DNA from: Oscillospiraceae bacterium
GTDB taxonomy: Bacteria > Bacillota > Clostridia > Oscillospirales > Ruminococcaceae
Direction: 5' to 3'
Assembly (NCBI GenBank): GCA_017473745.1
Contig: JAFUJP010000104.1
Span: 1 to 41,394 of the forward strand
Length of the DNA: 41,394 nt
Part shown: piece after piece, positions 1-7,258 of the stretch
How positions within the stretch are numbered: the first letter of the stretch is position 1
Layout of the letters: every line of letters starts with the position of its first letter
Translations under genes and position numbers: made by a program
Notes under the pieces: generated by a model
Databases searched by the model: none
What the model was told of the DNA's origin: nothing
Seen by the model: the letters and a program-made list of their open reading frames with translations, nothing else

Positions 1-10
1 ACAAAGATTA

Positions 11-35
11 CGGCGGGAGCGAGCTCCCGCCCTAC
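11..35 (-). repeat. GTAG-headed REP-like palindrome
   Basis: On the minus strand it reads GTAG, then GGCGGGAGC, a short loop and GCTCCCGCC. It belongs to the same 25-bp family that is embedded in the RAYT genes of this window, but here it is extragenic, downstream of the glgA terminator. The GTAG head followed by an imperfect palindrome is the layout known for REP sequences recognised by RAYT proteins. Confidence 0.75.
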
Positions 36-81
36 ACTAAATTGATAAATCTTGCACGTTTATTGCGTTATTAAAAACGTC

Positions 82-108
82 GTAGGGGCGAACCTGTGTG
101 TTCGCCCG
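82..108 (+). repeat. GTAG-headed palindrome, GGGCGAAC stem type
   Basis: GTAG is followed by GGGCGAAC, a CTGTGT loop and GTTCGCCC. It has the same head as the other REP-like units here but an unrelated stem sequence, so it appears to be a separate subfamily. It lies in a gene-free stretch (1-194) that also holds another REP-like unit (11-35) and the decayed end of a TTTAAAG-type repeat near 145-160. Confidence 0.6.
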
Positions 109-194
109 TAACCCAAGAACGCGGAGCGTTTAGCCCCCCCCTGTCAAAGGTAGCCTTTAAATGCATACAAACAACAATTTACTGCCCCAAATCC

Positions 195-230
195 AAAAAA
201 GCCCCGCCGTAAAAAACGGCGGGGCTTTTT
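195..230 (-). terminator. Rho-independent terminator of the glycogen operon
   Basis: A GC-rich stem GCCCCGCCGT/ACGGCGGGGC is flanked by A and T runs on both sides, so it could work in either direction. On the minus strand it lies 11 nt past the glgA stop codon and ends in a T run. That fits the end of the glgB-C-D-A transcript. Confidence 0.85.
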
Positions 231-241
231 GGTTTTTCTGT

Positions 242-1668
242 TTATCCTTTTCTGCCGAGGACGGCTTCGTAAAGGCGGGTGTAGGCGTGGGCGCTGCGGC
301 TCCAGCTGAAATCGCAGGAAAGGGCGTTGAGAACGGCCTCTTTCCATCTTTCGCCTTTGCAGTAAAGATTGAACGAACGGTGAACCGCATCGAGCATATC
401 TTCCGCGTTATAGGTCTGGAAGGTAAATCCGTTGCCTTTGATTCCGCCGAGGTCTTTTATGGAATCTTTGAGACCGCCGGTTTCACGGACTATCGGGATG
501 GTTCCGTAACGAAGAGATATCATCTGGGCAAGACCGCAGGGTTCGCTTTTGCTGGGCATAAGGAAAACGTCCGAGCCGGCATAAATTCTTCTTGCAAGGG
601 GCGGAATAAACCCGCATACAAAGCTTACTCTGCCGGGATATCTTTCCTGCATATAGCGGAAGAATCCCTCAAAGGCGGATTCTCCGCTTCCGAGAACGGC
701 TATCTGCACGGGCATTTCAAGAATTCTGTCACAGACGGCACGAACAAGATCAAGCCCTTTGTGAGAAACAAGTCTGCCGACCATTCCGATGACCATTGCA
801 TTGGGATCAACGTCAAGGCCAAGCTCTTCTGGAGTTCTTCCTTGCATTTCGCCTTGCCCGAAAGATCGAATTTCGAGAAAGTCGCCGGTATATCCTTATC
901 GGTGGAAGGATCATAGCTTTCGGTATCTATTCCGTTGAGGATACCCGCAAGCTTATATTTCCTTTCGCGAAGAAGACGGTCGAGCCCCCATGCGAACCAG
1001 GGATCCTGAATTTCCTGCGCATAGGTGGGGCTTACGGTGGAAACGGCGTCGCATTGGTCAACGGCGGCTTTCATATAGTTGCATCTGCCGTCATATTCAA
1101 CAAGAGGGCGCTTGTTTTCCGAAAGGCCGAGTATATCTTCGGCGAGATACATATCATAGTTTCCCTGATACTGGATATTATGGATAGTAAATACGGTCTT
1201 TGCTTTTGAAAGCTTCGGGTCATCGTGATAGAAAACCCGAAGGAAGGTCGGGATAAGACCCGTTTGCCAATCGTGGCAATGGATGACCTCCGGCTCGAAA
1301 TCCATGACCTTTGCACATTCGAGAACGGCTTTGGAAAAAAAGGCAAAACGCTCGCCGTCATCAAAATGACCATAGATGCCGGAACGTTTGAAATAATATT
1401 CATTATCAATGAAATAAAACTTCACACCGCCGAATTCTGTTTCGAAAAGCCCGCAGTAAAGATCGCGCCAGCCAAGCCTTACGTTGACCTCGGCAATTCG
1501 GTGCATTTCCTTACGGAATTTATCGGGTATATCGGAATAGAGCGGAAGAATGACACGGCAGTCACAGCCGGCACCCAAAAGGGCCTTCGGCAATGCGCCG
1601 ATCACATCCGCAAGGCCGCCGGAAGCGATAAAAGGCCTTGCCTCGCTCGCCGCAAAAAGTATGTTCAT
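242..1668 (-). pseudogene. glgA: Glycogen (ADP-glucose) synthase, split by a one-base frameshift
   Basis: GlgA transfers glucose from ADP-glucose to a growing alpha-1,4-glucan. Two reading frames make up one protein. The N-terminal part (1668 to about 828) starts MNILFAASEARPF and has the GGLADVIGALP sugar-nucleotide loop. The C-terminal part (about 828 to 242) has the GT5 C-terminal domain with GRLVSHKG and ETGGLKDS. The junction reads CAG-AA-GAG-CTT-GGC on the coding strand, so restoring one base at 827-828 (probably an A) gives about 475 aa, the usual GlgA length. The start has an AGGAGG site that overlaps the stop codon of the upstream RAYT gene. The usual Lys of the N-terminal KTGGL motif is replaced (ASGGL). 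It could be a true recent pseudogene or a sequencing/assembly error; no other damage is visible. Confidence 0.9.
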
Positions 1669-1680
1669 TAAAATTCCTCC

Positions 1681-2175
1681 TCAAACCTTTTCAAAAAAGC
1701 TTTTCATTGGGTTATTATAGATATATCGTGAAACTTCTTCGTATGCCTTTTTATTTTTTATAATTTCGTCATAGAACGAAGTTTGGAATATCTTCCTTCC
1801 CGGCGTATCATCCTTTTGATTACATATCCTTGTCGCTTTTGATTTGAACGATTGTACTATCTGCATTAGTGTAGGGCGGGAGCTTGCTCCCGCCGCTTTT
1901 CCCGTCAGCACAATTATTGCATGAATGTGGTCCGGCATTATTACATATCTGTCGATTTTAACATTGTCATAGAAAGTTTCAAGTGCCAAAAGTTGTTCCC
2001 TTACGATTTCCCCTGTTTCAGTAAGTTCCGTTTGGTTCACGGCGGGAGCAAGCTCCCGCCCTACTCTTGACAGTTCCGGACCGTTTTTGGCAATACATAT
2101 TGTCACATGATAATACCCGCTTTGGCTATAATCATACCCGCTTAAACGCGGGTGTTTCCTCTTCGGAAGTTCCAC
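1681..2175 (-). CDS. REP-associated tyrosine transposase (RAYT), copy 1
   Basis: This is a Y1/IS200-like single-strand transposase of the RAYT group, which is expected to cut and rejoin REP palindromes. Visible motifs are the N-terminal LPKRKHPRL and YYHVTI, the HUH motif in IMPDHIHAI, the TPGRKIFQTSFYDEII segment and the terminal YIYNNP. GTG at 2175 is chosen because it aligns with the ATG of copy 3; it lies 7 nt after the glgD stop. The TGA stop overlaps the GGAGG of glgA, so the gene fits exactly into the glgD-glgA junction and is probably cotranscribed. Two inverted GTAG palindromes (1871-1895, 2040-2064) are translated in frame as VGRELAPA and AGASSRPT. The length of 164 aa is normal for the family. 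It is intact but clearly diverged from copies 2 and 3. Confidence 0.88.
   Translation of the reverse strand: MELPKRKHPRLSGYDYSQSGYYHVTICIAKNGPELSRVGRELAPAVNQTELTETGEIVREQLLALETFYDNVKIDRYVIMPDHIHAIIVLTGKAAGASSRPTLMQIVQSFKSKATRICNQKDDTPGRKIFQTSFYDEIIKNKKAYEEVSRYIYNNPMKSFFEKV
1871..1895 (+). repeat. REP-like palindrome inside RAYT copy 1 (3' unit)
   Basis: A 25-bp unit: GTAG, GGCGGGAGC, TT, GCTCCCGCC, G. It lies in the coding sequence of RAYT copy 1 and encodes AGASSRPT on the minus strand. It is the exact reverse complement of the unit at 2040-2064, with 144 bp between them. Confidence 0.9.
2040..2064 (-). repeat. REP-like palindrome inside RAYT copy 1 (5' unit)
   Basis: This is the inverted partner of the 1871-1895 unit. 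It has the GGGAGC stem variant and encodes VGRELAPA in the RAYT frame. Head and stem match the extragenic unit at 11-35 apart from the loop. Confidence 0.9.
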
Positions 2176-2182
2176 GCTCAAA

Positions 2183-3295
2183 TCAAAGCACCGTATCCTT
2201 CGGGATGTAGAGAGGATACTTTTCGGAACCGGCAAGATGGGTTCCGGCGGGGATCACGACGTTTTTATCGGTGATGACCCACTCAAGGGCCGCACCTTCG
2301 CCGACGGTGGTGTTGTGCATAAGCACACAGCCTTTGACCTTTGCCCCTTTTGCAACAGAAGCGCCGCGGAAGAGCACGCTCTTTTCAACTTCGCCGTCAA
2401 TATGACAGCCGTCGGTTACGAGGGTTTCGGAAACTTTGGCGTTTTCGCCGTATCTTGCGGAAACCTCGTCGCGAACTCGGGTATAGATGGGTCTTTCCGC
2501 CGGGAAGAGGGATTTTCTTACTTCCGGATCAAGCAGCGCAAGGCTGGAATCCAGATAGTTGCGAAGACCGGTGAGCTTGTTGCAGTAACCGTCGAAACGG
2601 TATCCGCGGATGTTGAGCACGCCTTTTTTTGCCATGAGCACGCTGTGAACAAAGCTGTGCTCATCCTTGCTTGCACATTCGGCGATAAGTTCGTCGAGAA
2701 GCGGTTTTTTGATAACGGCAATATCGAGATAGATATTCTGTTTGCCGTCAAGTTCCGGGTTAAGGTAAAGATCGAGCAGCTTTCCGTAATCGTCAAAAAA
2801 CAGCGCCGCACACTGTTTTTTCTCTTTGAAAACCTCGCTGTATTTATAAACAAGGGTGATATCCGCGCCGCTTTCCTTATGCTGTTCGATAACGGGGCGA
2901 AGATCAATGTTGGCAACAACGTCGCTGTCACAGAGAACAACGTTTTCTGCGTCGCTTGCCTTTATGTATTCGCGGATTCCGTAAAGGGCCTCCATTCTTC
3001 CGCGGTAAACGCCCCGCTCGCCTGCATAGGGAGGAAGAATGGAAAGTCCGCCGTTTTTGCGGCTCATATCCCATTCCTGTCCGTTGCCGACGTGGTTCAT
3101 AAGGCTCTGGTAGTTCTTGCTGGGAACAAGTCCGACATCCTTGATTCCGGAGTTTGCCATATTGGAAAGGGCAAAGTCGATCATGCGGTATCTTCCGCCG
3201 AAGGGAATGGAACCGAGGGTTCTGTTGGCGGTAAGCTGGGGGATGAGGTCGTCATGCATATTGCAGACGATGATTCCGAGAAGACCGTTTTTCAT
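2183..3295 (-). CDS. glgD: Glucose-1-phosphate adenylyltransferase, GlgD subunit
   Basis: GlgD is the second, regulatory-type subunit of the Firmicute ADP-glucose pyrophosphorylase, working with GlgC to make ADP-glucose for glycogen. The nucleotidyltransferase fold is visible in the N-terminal region (LGSIPFGGRYRMIDFALSNM) and a left-handed beta-helix repeat in the last third (VSETLVTDGCHIDGEVEKSVLFRGASV is the start of the hexapeptide region, shown only in part: VLFRGASVAKGAKVKGCVL). The GGQGSRL-type nucleotide loop of GlgC is replaced by GIIVCNMHD, typical of the GlgD paralogue. The 370-aa length is normal. Its ATG overlaps the glgC stop by one base (TAATG), implying translational coupling. 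Confidence 0.95.
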   Translation of the reverse strand: MKNGLLGIIVCNMHDDLIPQLTANRTLGSIPFGGRYRMIDFALSNMANSGIKDVGLVPSKNYQSLMNHVGNGQEWDMSRKNGGLSILPPYAGERGVYRGRMEALYGIREYIKASDAENVVLCDSDVVANIDLRPVIEQHKESGADITLVYKYSEVFKEKKQCAALFFDDYGKLLDLYLNPELDGKQNIYLDIAVIKKPLLDELIAECASKDEHSFVHSVLMAKKGVLNIRGYRFDGYCNKLTGLRNYLDSSLALLDPEVRKSLFPAERPIYTRVRDEVSARYGENAKVSETLVTDGCHIDGEVEKSVLFRGASVAKGAKVKGCVLMHNTTVGEGAALEWVITDKNVVIPAGTHLAGSEKYPLYIPKDTVL

Positions 3296-4467
3296 TATTT
3301 TGCCTCCTTTCCGAAGATTGCGCCCGCAGGCTGGGAAGTATTTGCTTCAACGGCCGCGCCAGGGCCGATAAGGGCGATTTTTCCGCCGGGTTCACCGACG
3401 GCTGCGCCCGCTTTGATAACGGCTTTTTCGCCGACTATGGCGCGGATCACTTTTGCTCCGCTTTCGATAACTGCGCCGGGCATAACGATGCTTTCGATAA
3501 CTTCGGCACCGGCTTCGACTTCAACGCCGGCAAAAAGAACGGATTTTTCGACTTTTCCTCCGACGGTGCAGCCTTCGGTCACCATGGAGGATTTGATTTC
3601 AGCCCCGGCTTCGACCATATGAGGCGGCATTACCGGGCTGCGGCTGTAAATCTTCCAGTTTTTATCATAGAGGTTAAGGTCGCTTGCTTCAAGAAGGTCC
3701 ATGTGGGCTTCCCAAAGGGAATCAACGGTGCCGACGTCCTTCCAATAACCTTCAAAGCTGTAAACGGCCATTTTTTCGCCCGCCGCAAGCATATTGGGAA
3801 GAACGTTCTTGCCGAAGTCGTTTTCGGAATCGGGGTCGGCTTCGTCTTCGGTGAGATATTTTTTGAGTTTGTCCGCAGAGAAGATGTAGATACCCATGGA
3901 GGCAAGGTCGCTTCTGGGGTTTGCGGGTTTTTCTTCAAATTCGGTGATATAGCCTTCTTCATTGGCGATGATAACGCCGAAACGCGAAGCTTCGGAAAGC
4001 GGAACTTTAAGTGCCGCAACGGTTACTGCCGCGCCCATTTTCTCGTGAACCTCGAGCATTTTTGAATAATCCATCTTGTAAATATGGTCGCCGGAAAGAA
4101 TTGCAACGTAATCGGGATTATAGCGCTCGATAAAGCGGAGATTCTGATAAATGGCGTTTGCGGTGCCTTTATACCAATCGCGGCCGGTGTTGCGCTGATA
4201 AGGCGGAAGAACGAATGCGCCGCCGCCCATGCGGTCAAGGTCCCAGGGCTGGCCGTTCCCGATATATTCGGAAAGCTCGAAGGGTTCATACTGCGTAAGG
4301 ATTCCGACGGTGTCTATCCCGGAGTTCACGCAGTTTGAAAGCGGAAAATCTATTATTCTGTATTTTCCGCCAAAGGGCACCGCCGGTTTGGCAAGGTCCT
4401 TTGTAAGGACATAGAGTCTGCTGCCCTGGCCGCCGGCCAGAAGCATCGCAATCATTTTTTTACGCAA
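3295..4467 (-). CDS. glgC: Glucose-1-phosphate adenylyltransferase, catalytic subunit
   Basis: GlgC makes ADP-glucose from ATP and glucose-1-phosphate, the committed step of bacterial glycogen synthesis. The protein has the nucleotide-binding [11 protein letters not shown] loop near the N-terminus, [20 protein letters not shown], the catalytic-region segments [14 protein letters not shown] and FEEKP, and a C-terminal beta-helix. I place the start at a TTG (4467), which sits 9 nt from a strong AAGGAGG. The in-frame ATG at 4455 is 21 nt from that site and less likely. This gives 390 aa, usual for GlgC. It is the second gene of the glg operon, separated from glgB by a palindromic repeat and overlapping glgD by one base. 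Confidence 0.95.
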   Translation of the reverse strand: MRKKMIAMLLAGGQGSRLYVLTKDLAKPAVPFGGKYRIIDFPLSNCVNSGIDTVGILTQYEPFELSEYIGNGQPWDLDRMGGGAFVLPPYQRNTGRDWYKGTANAIYQNLRFIERYNPDYVAILSGDHIYKMDYSKMLEVHEKMGAAVTVAALKVPLSEASRFGVIIANEEGYITEFEEKPANPRSDLASMGIYIFSADKLKKYLTEDEADPDSENDFGKNVLPNMLAAGEKMAVYSFEGYWKDVGTVDSLWEAHMDLLEASDLNLYDKNWKIYSRSPVMPPHMVEAGAEIKSSMVTEGCTVGGKVEKSVLFAGVEVEAGAEVIESIVMPGAVIESGAKVIRAIVGEKAVIKAGAAVGEPGGKIALIGPGAAVEANTSQPAGAIFGKEAK

Positions 4468-4498
4468 GTATATCGACCTCCTTGGAGTATTTAACAAA

Positions 4499-4652
4499 AA
4501 ACTTGCCTCCCTTGTCAAAGGGAGGTGGATTTTTTGACCGTTTGCGGTCAAAAAAGACGGAGGGATTCATTGTATAATATTTGGTGTTTCACAAAGAAAC
4601 CCCTCAGTCACGGCTTCGCCGCGCCAGCTCCCCTGTTAGGGGAGCCAAGTTT
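4499..4652. repeat. Bipartite palindromic (MITE-like) element between glgB and glgC
   Basis: The ends AAACTTGCCTCCC and GGGGAGCCAAGTTT are inverted. The left half holds a CCTCCCTT/AAAGGGAGG hairpin and then an inner hairpin TTTTTTGACCG/CGGTCAAAAAA, followed by GACGGAGGG. The right half has CCCTCAGTC, an inner hairpin of unrelated sequence (CGGCTTCGCCG), and CTCCCC/GGGGAG. Its right end reaches the glgB stop codon. It is the main content of the 180-bp glgB-glgC gap, apart from the glgC ribosome binding site. Confidence 0.75.
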
Positions 4653-6525
4653 AAAACATCTTAAAAATTGCCGCGGAAAGGGGCGCCATATCGGTGCTTA
4701 TAACGGCTTTGCCGCCGTGATAATAATACTGCCTTATGCCGTTTTCGTAATTTCCGCTTCCGCCGTAGCATTTTTCATCGGTGGAGAAAATTTCCTTCCA
4801 ATAGGAACCGTCGGTGACTTCGACTTTAAAATCGCGGTATTCGTTGGGGCAGAAGTTGAAAACGAAAAGAAGCTGGCTTCCGTCTTTCGCAATTCTGCGG
4901 AAGGCAATGGCGTTGCGGTCGGCCTCATCACAGCTTGCCCACTGAAAGCCTTCCCAGCTCCGGTCATCTTCCCAGAATGCGGGATATGCTTTATAGAGCC
5001 TGTTGAGTTCCTTCACCATGGACTGAAGCTTCCAATGGCTTTCATACTGAAGCAGGAACCAATCCAGTTCCCTTTTTTCGTCCCATTCGATAAAGTGGCC
5101 GAATTCCTGGCCCATAAAGAGAAGTTTTTTGCCCGGGAAGCCCAGCATATAAGCAAAGAGTGCGCGCAAACCGGCAAATTTCTGGTCGTATTCTCCGGGC
5201 ATTTTCCCTATGAGGGAATATTTTCCGTGCACCACTTCGTCATGGGAGAACGGAAGTATGAAGTTTTCGGAAAACGCATACATCATTCCGAAAGTGAGTT
5301 TATCGTGGTGATGCTGGCGGTAAATGGGGTCGAGGGACATATAGGAAAGGGTATCGTTCATCCAGCCCATATTCCATTTGAAGTTGAAGCCGAGCCCGCC
5401 TTCCGCCGCAGGGCGGGATACCATCGGGAAGGAGGTGGATTCTTCCGCCACCATCATAACGCCGGGGTATTCCTTGCTGACAGCGGTGTTGATATCCCGA
5501 ATCATTCCGATAGCTTCGATGTTTTCTCTTCCGCCGAACTGGTTGCGTTCCCATTCGTTACCGTTTTTGCCGTAATCGCGGTAAAGCATTGAGGAAACAG
5601 CGTCGACCCGGATGCCGTCTATATGATATTTTTCTATCCAGTACATTGCCGAGGAAGCGAGGAAGCAGCGAACTTCGTTTCTTCCGAAATCAAAGACCTT
5701 TGTTCCCCATTCTTCCCTTTCGCCCATAAGGGGATTTTTATATTCATAACAGGGCGTTCCGTCGAAATTCGCAAGGCCCGTTTCATCCTTGGGAAAATGT
5801 GCCGGAACCCAGTCCATAATAACGCCGATGCCGTTTTTGTGCATGGTATCGACAAAATACATAAAATCCTCGGGCTTGCCGTAGCGGCTTGTGGGGGCAA
5901 AATATCCAAGACACTGGTATCCCCAGGAACCGTCGAAGGGGTGTTCCGTCACGGGGAGAATTTCCACATGGGTATAGTTCATTTCTTTTGCGTATGCCGC
6001 AAGCTCGTCGGCGGTTTTTCTGTAATCAAAGAAGTTGCCGTCGGGGTATTTTCTCCAGGAACCGATATGTACCTCATAGATATTCACCGGGCTTTTGTAC
6101 ATGTCCCATTTTTCCCGATGCTCAAGCCATTTTTTATCGGTCCATTTATATTTCGGCGAGCACAGAAGCGAAGCTGTGTTCGGCCTTGTTTCTGTATGGA
6201 AAGCATAAGGGTCGGATTTGAGCACCGTTTCGCCGGAAGAAGTTTCGACGGCGAATTTATAGCGGGCATAATCCTCGAGCCAATCCACGCGGCATTCCCA
6301 GATGCCTTCGCTTATTTTATGCATGGGGTCGGCGCCCGGGGACCAATAGTTCCAGTCGCCGACGACGGAAACGGCTTTTGCGTTGGGCGCCCAGGTTCTG
6401 AACATAACGCCTTTCTTTTTGCTTCCTCTTATTCTATGTGCGCCGAGAAACTCGTATGCCCGATAGTTGGTTCCCTGATGAAAGAGATATACCGGCAGTT
6501 CCAGCGGATTTTGTTTTTTAGCCAT
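4651..6525 (-). CDS. glgB: 1,4-alpha-glucan branching enzyme
   Basis: GlgB introduces alpha-1,6 branches into glycogen (GH13 family). The N-terminal CBM48-like domain (roughly residues 20-120, with FRTWAPNAKAVSVVGDWNYW) is followed by the GH13 barrel. The barrel shows MDWVPAHFPKD, the nucleophile region DGIRVDAVSSMLYRDYG, the acid/base region MMVAEESTSFP, and FSHDEVVHGK. A C-terminal beta domain ends FKMF. The length of 624 aa is normal. ATG at 6525 follows an AAAAGGAGCT site. It is the first gene of the glycogen operon. The region where its promoter would lie is occupied by a decayed RAYT gene, so the operon may be driven from the promoter-like sequence near 7091-7120. Confidence 0.96.
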   Translation of the reverse strand: MAKKQNPLELPVYLFHQGTNYRAYEFLGAHRIRGSKKKGVMFRTWAPNAKAVSVVGDWNYWSPGADPMHKISEGIWECRVDWLEDYARYKFAVETSSGETVLKSDPYAFHTETRPNTASLLCSPKYKWTDKKWLEHREKWDMYKSPVNIYEVHIGSWRKYPDGNFFDYRKTADELAAYAKEMNYTHVEILPVTEHPFDGSWGYQCLGYFAPTSRYGKPEDFMYFVDTMHKNGIGVIMDWVPAHFPKDETGLANFDGTPCYEYKNPLMGEREEWGTKVFDFGRNEVRCFLASSAMYWIEKYHIDGIRVDAVSSMLYRDYGKNGNEWERNQFGGRENIEAIGMIRDINTAVSKEYPGVMMVAEESTSFPMVSRPAAEGGLGFNFKWNMGWMNDTLSYMSLDPIYRQHHHDKLTFGMMYAFSENFILPFSHDEVVHGKYSLIGKMPGEYDQKFAGLRALFAYMLGFPGKKLLFMGQEFGHFIEWDEKRELDWFLLQYESHWKLQSMVKELNRLYKAYPAFWEDDRSWEGFQWASCDEADRNAIAFRRIAKDGSQLLFVFNFCPNEYRDFKVEVTDGSYWKEIFSTDEKCYGGSGNYENGIRQYYYHGGKAVISTDMAPLSAAIFKMF

Positions 6526-6734
6526 AATAAAGCTCCTTTTTCGGTAAAAAGTTTATCTTCCTCCCATTTTGCGGGATTTTAGAAGATATATTCTGAAATT
6601 TCATCGTATGCGGTCTTATTGCGGATTATTTCATCGTAAAACGACGTTTGAAAATCTTTCTTCCGGGTGTTTGCCCGTATTTATTGCACGGCCTTGTTGT
6701 ACGCGATTTGCATGCACATACGATATCAATTACT

Positions 6735-6759
6735 GTAGGGCGGGGGCTTGCTCCCGCCG
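6735..6759 (+). repeat. REP-like palindrome inside RAYT copy 2 (3' unit)
   Basis: A 25-bp unit with GTAG head and the GGGGGC stem variant, paired as GGCGGGGGC/GCTCCCGCC. It is the exact reverse complement of 6901-6925 even though the host gene has decayed. Confidence 0.9.
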
Positions 6760-6900
6760 TTTTACCGGCCAATGCAAAAATTACATGTATGTGTTTCGGC
6801 ATAATAACATGTCGATCGATTTTCAGATACGGATATTCCGTTTCCAATACAAACAATTATTCTGCAATTTTGCCGATATCGGTAAGGTCTATCGTATCTG

Positions 6901-6925
6901 CGGCGGGAGCAAGCCCCCGCCCTAC
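6901..6925 (-). repeat. REP-like palindrome inside RAYT copy 2 (5' unit)
   Basis: Inverted partner of the 6735-6759 unit. The spacing between them is 141 bp, against 144 bp in the two intact copies, reflecting the one-codon loss near 6857. Confidence 0.9.
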
Positions 6926-7090
6926 TTTAGAAAGGAGGTTTTTCCTCCCCTCGGTGCAAATCATTACATGATAATATCCGTTTTTGCTGTAATCATATCT
7001 TTTTAATCTGTGTGGTTTTCTTTTCGGCAAGTTCCTGTTTGTTATAAATTCTTTCCGAAAGGCTTTTGTATCGCGTACTTATACATATAC

Positions 7091-7120
7091 ATTTTATCAT
7101 TTTATCATCACATATTTCAA
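7091..7120 (-). promoter_or_regulatory. Candidate promoter for RAYT copy 2 remnant and the glg operon
   Basis: On the minus strand TTGAAA is followed after 18 bp by TAAAAT. It is the best sigma-A-like signal I see upstream of glgB and the RAYT remnant, and it is divergent from the promoter of the aldolase-like gene. Confidence 0.45.
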
Positions 7121-7215
7121 TGCCGAAGGTGTAGAAATAATCAAGGGATTTTATGTTAAAATGACGAAAGCTTCTGAAAATTTTACAAAAGCGTCTTTAA
7201 TTCGTGCAACTGTTG

Positions 7216-7224
7216 TGTTATACT
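7216..7224 (+). promoter_or_regulatory. Extended -10 promoter element upstream of the aldolase-like gene
   Basis: TGTTATACT matches the extended -10 form TGnTATAAT and lies about 35 bp before the TTG start at 7259. The -35 region (TTTAAT, 17 bp upstream) is weak, which is usual for extended -10 promoters. Confidence 0.5.
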
Positions 7225-7258
7225 GAATTTATAAAATCTTTTTTGGAGGTCCTTTATT

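Larger units (their letters stand above)
6541..7037 (-). pseudogene. Decayed REP-associated tyrosine transposase (RAYT), copy 2
   Basis: Reading the minus strand gives a protein close to RAYT copy 3 (LPKRKPHRLKRYDYSKNGYY, MPKHIHVIFAL, NKYGQTPGRKIF) but broken. The expected start codon reads CAG (7037-7035) and is followed by an extra base. A TAA (6859-6857) replaces the EQ of AEEQL. One base is missing from the T run after PGRKI (about 6651-6654), and a second TAA lies at 6581-6579 where the functional copy has a Glu codon. The last recognisable residues run into the glgB ribosome binding site. Both embedded GTAG palindromes (6735-6759, 6901-6925) are intact and exact inverse copies. The remnant sits in the glgB 5' region, so the glg transcript may pass through it. 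Confidence 0.88.

Noticed and set aside
1..35. CRISPR array suspected from the repeated 25-mers
   Set aside because: Units are scattered, in both orientations and without regular spacers; no cas genes are present. They fit REP-like elements.
161..916. Plus-strand frame across the glgA C-terminal half
   Set aside because: Shadow of glgA; it starts upstream of the operon terminator and reads through the hairpin.
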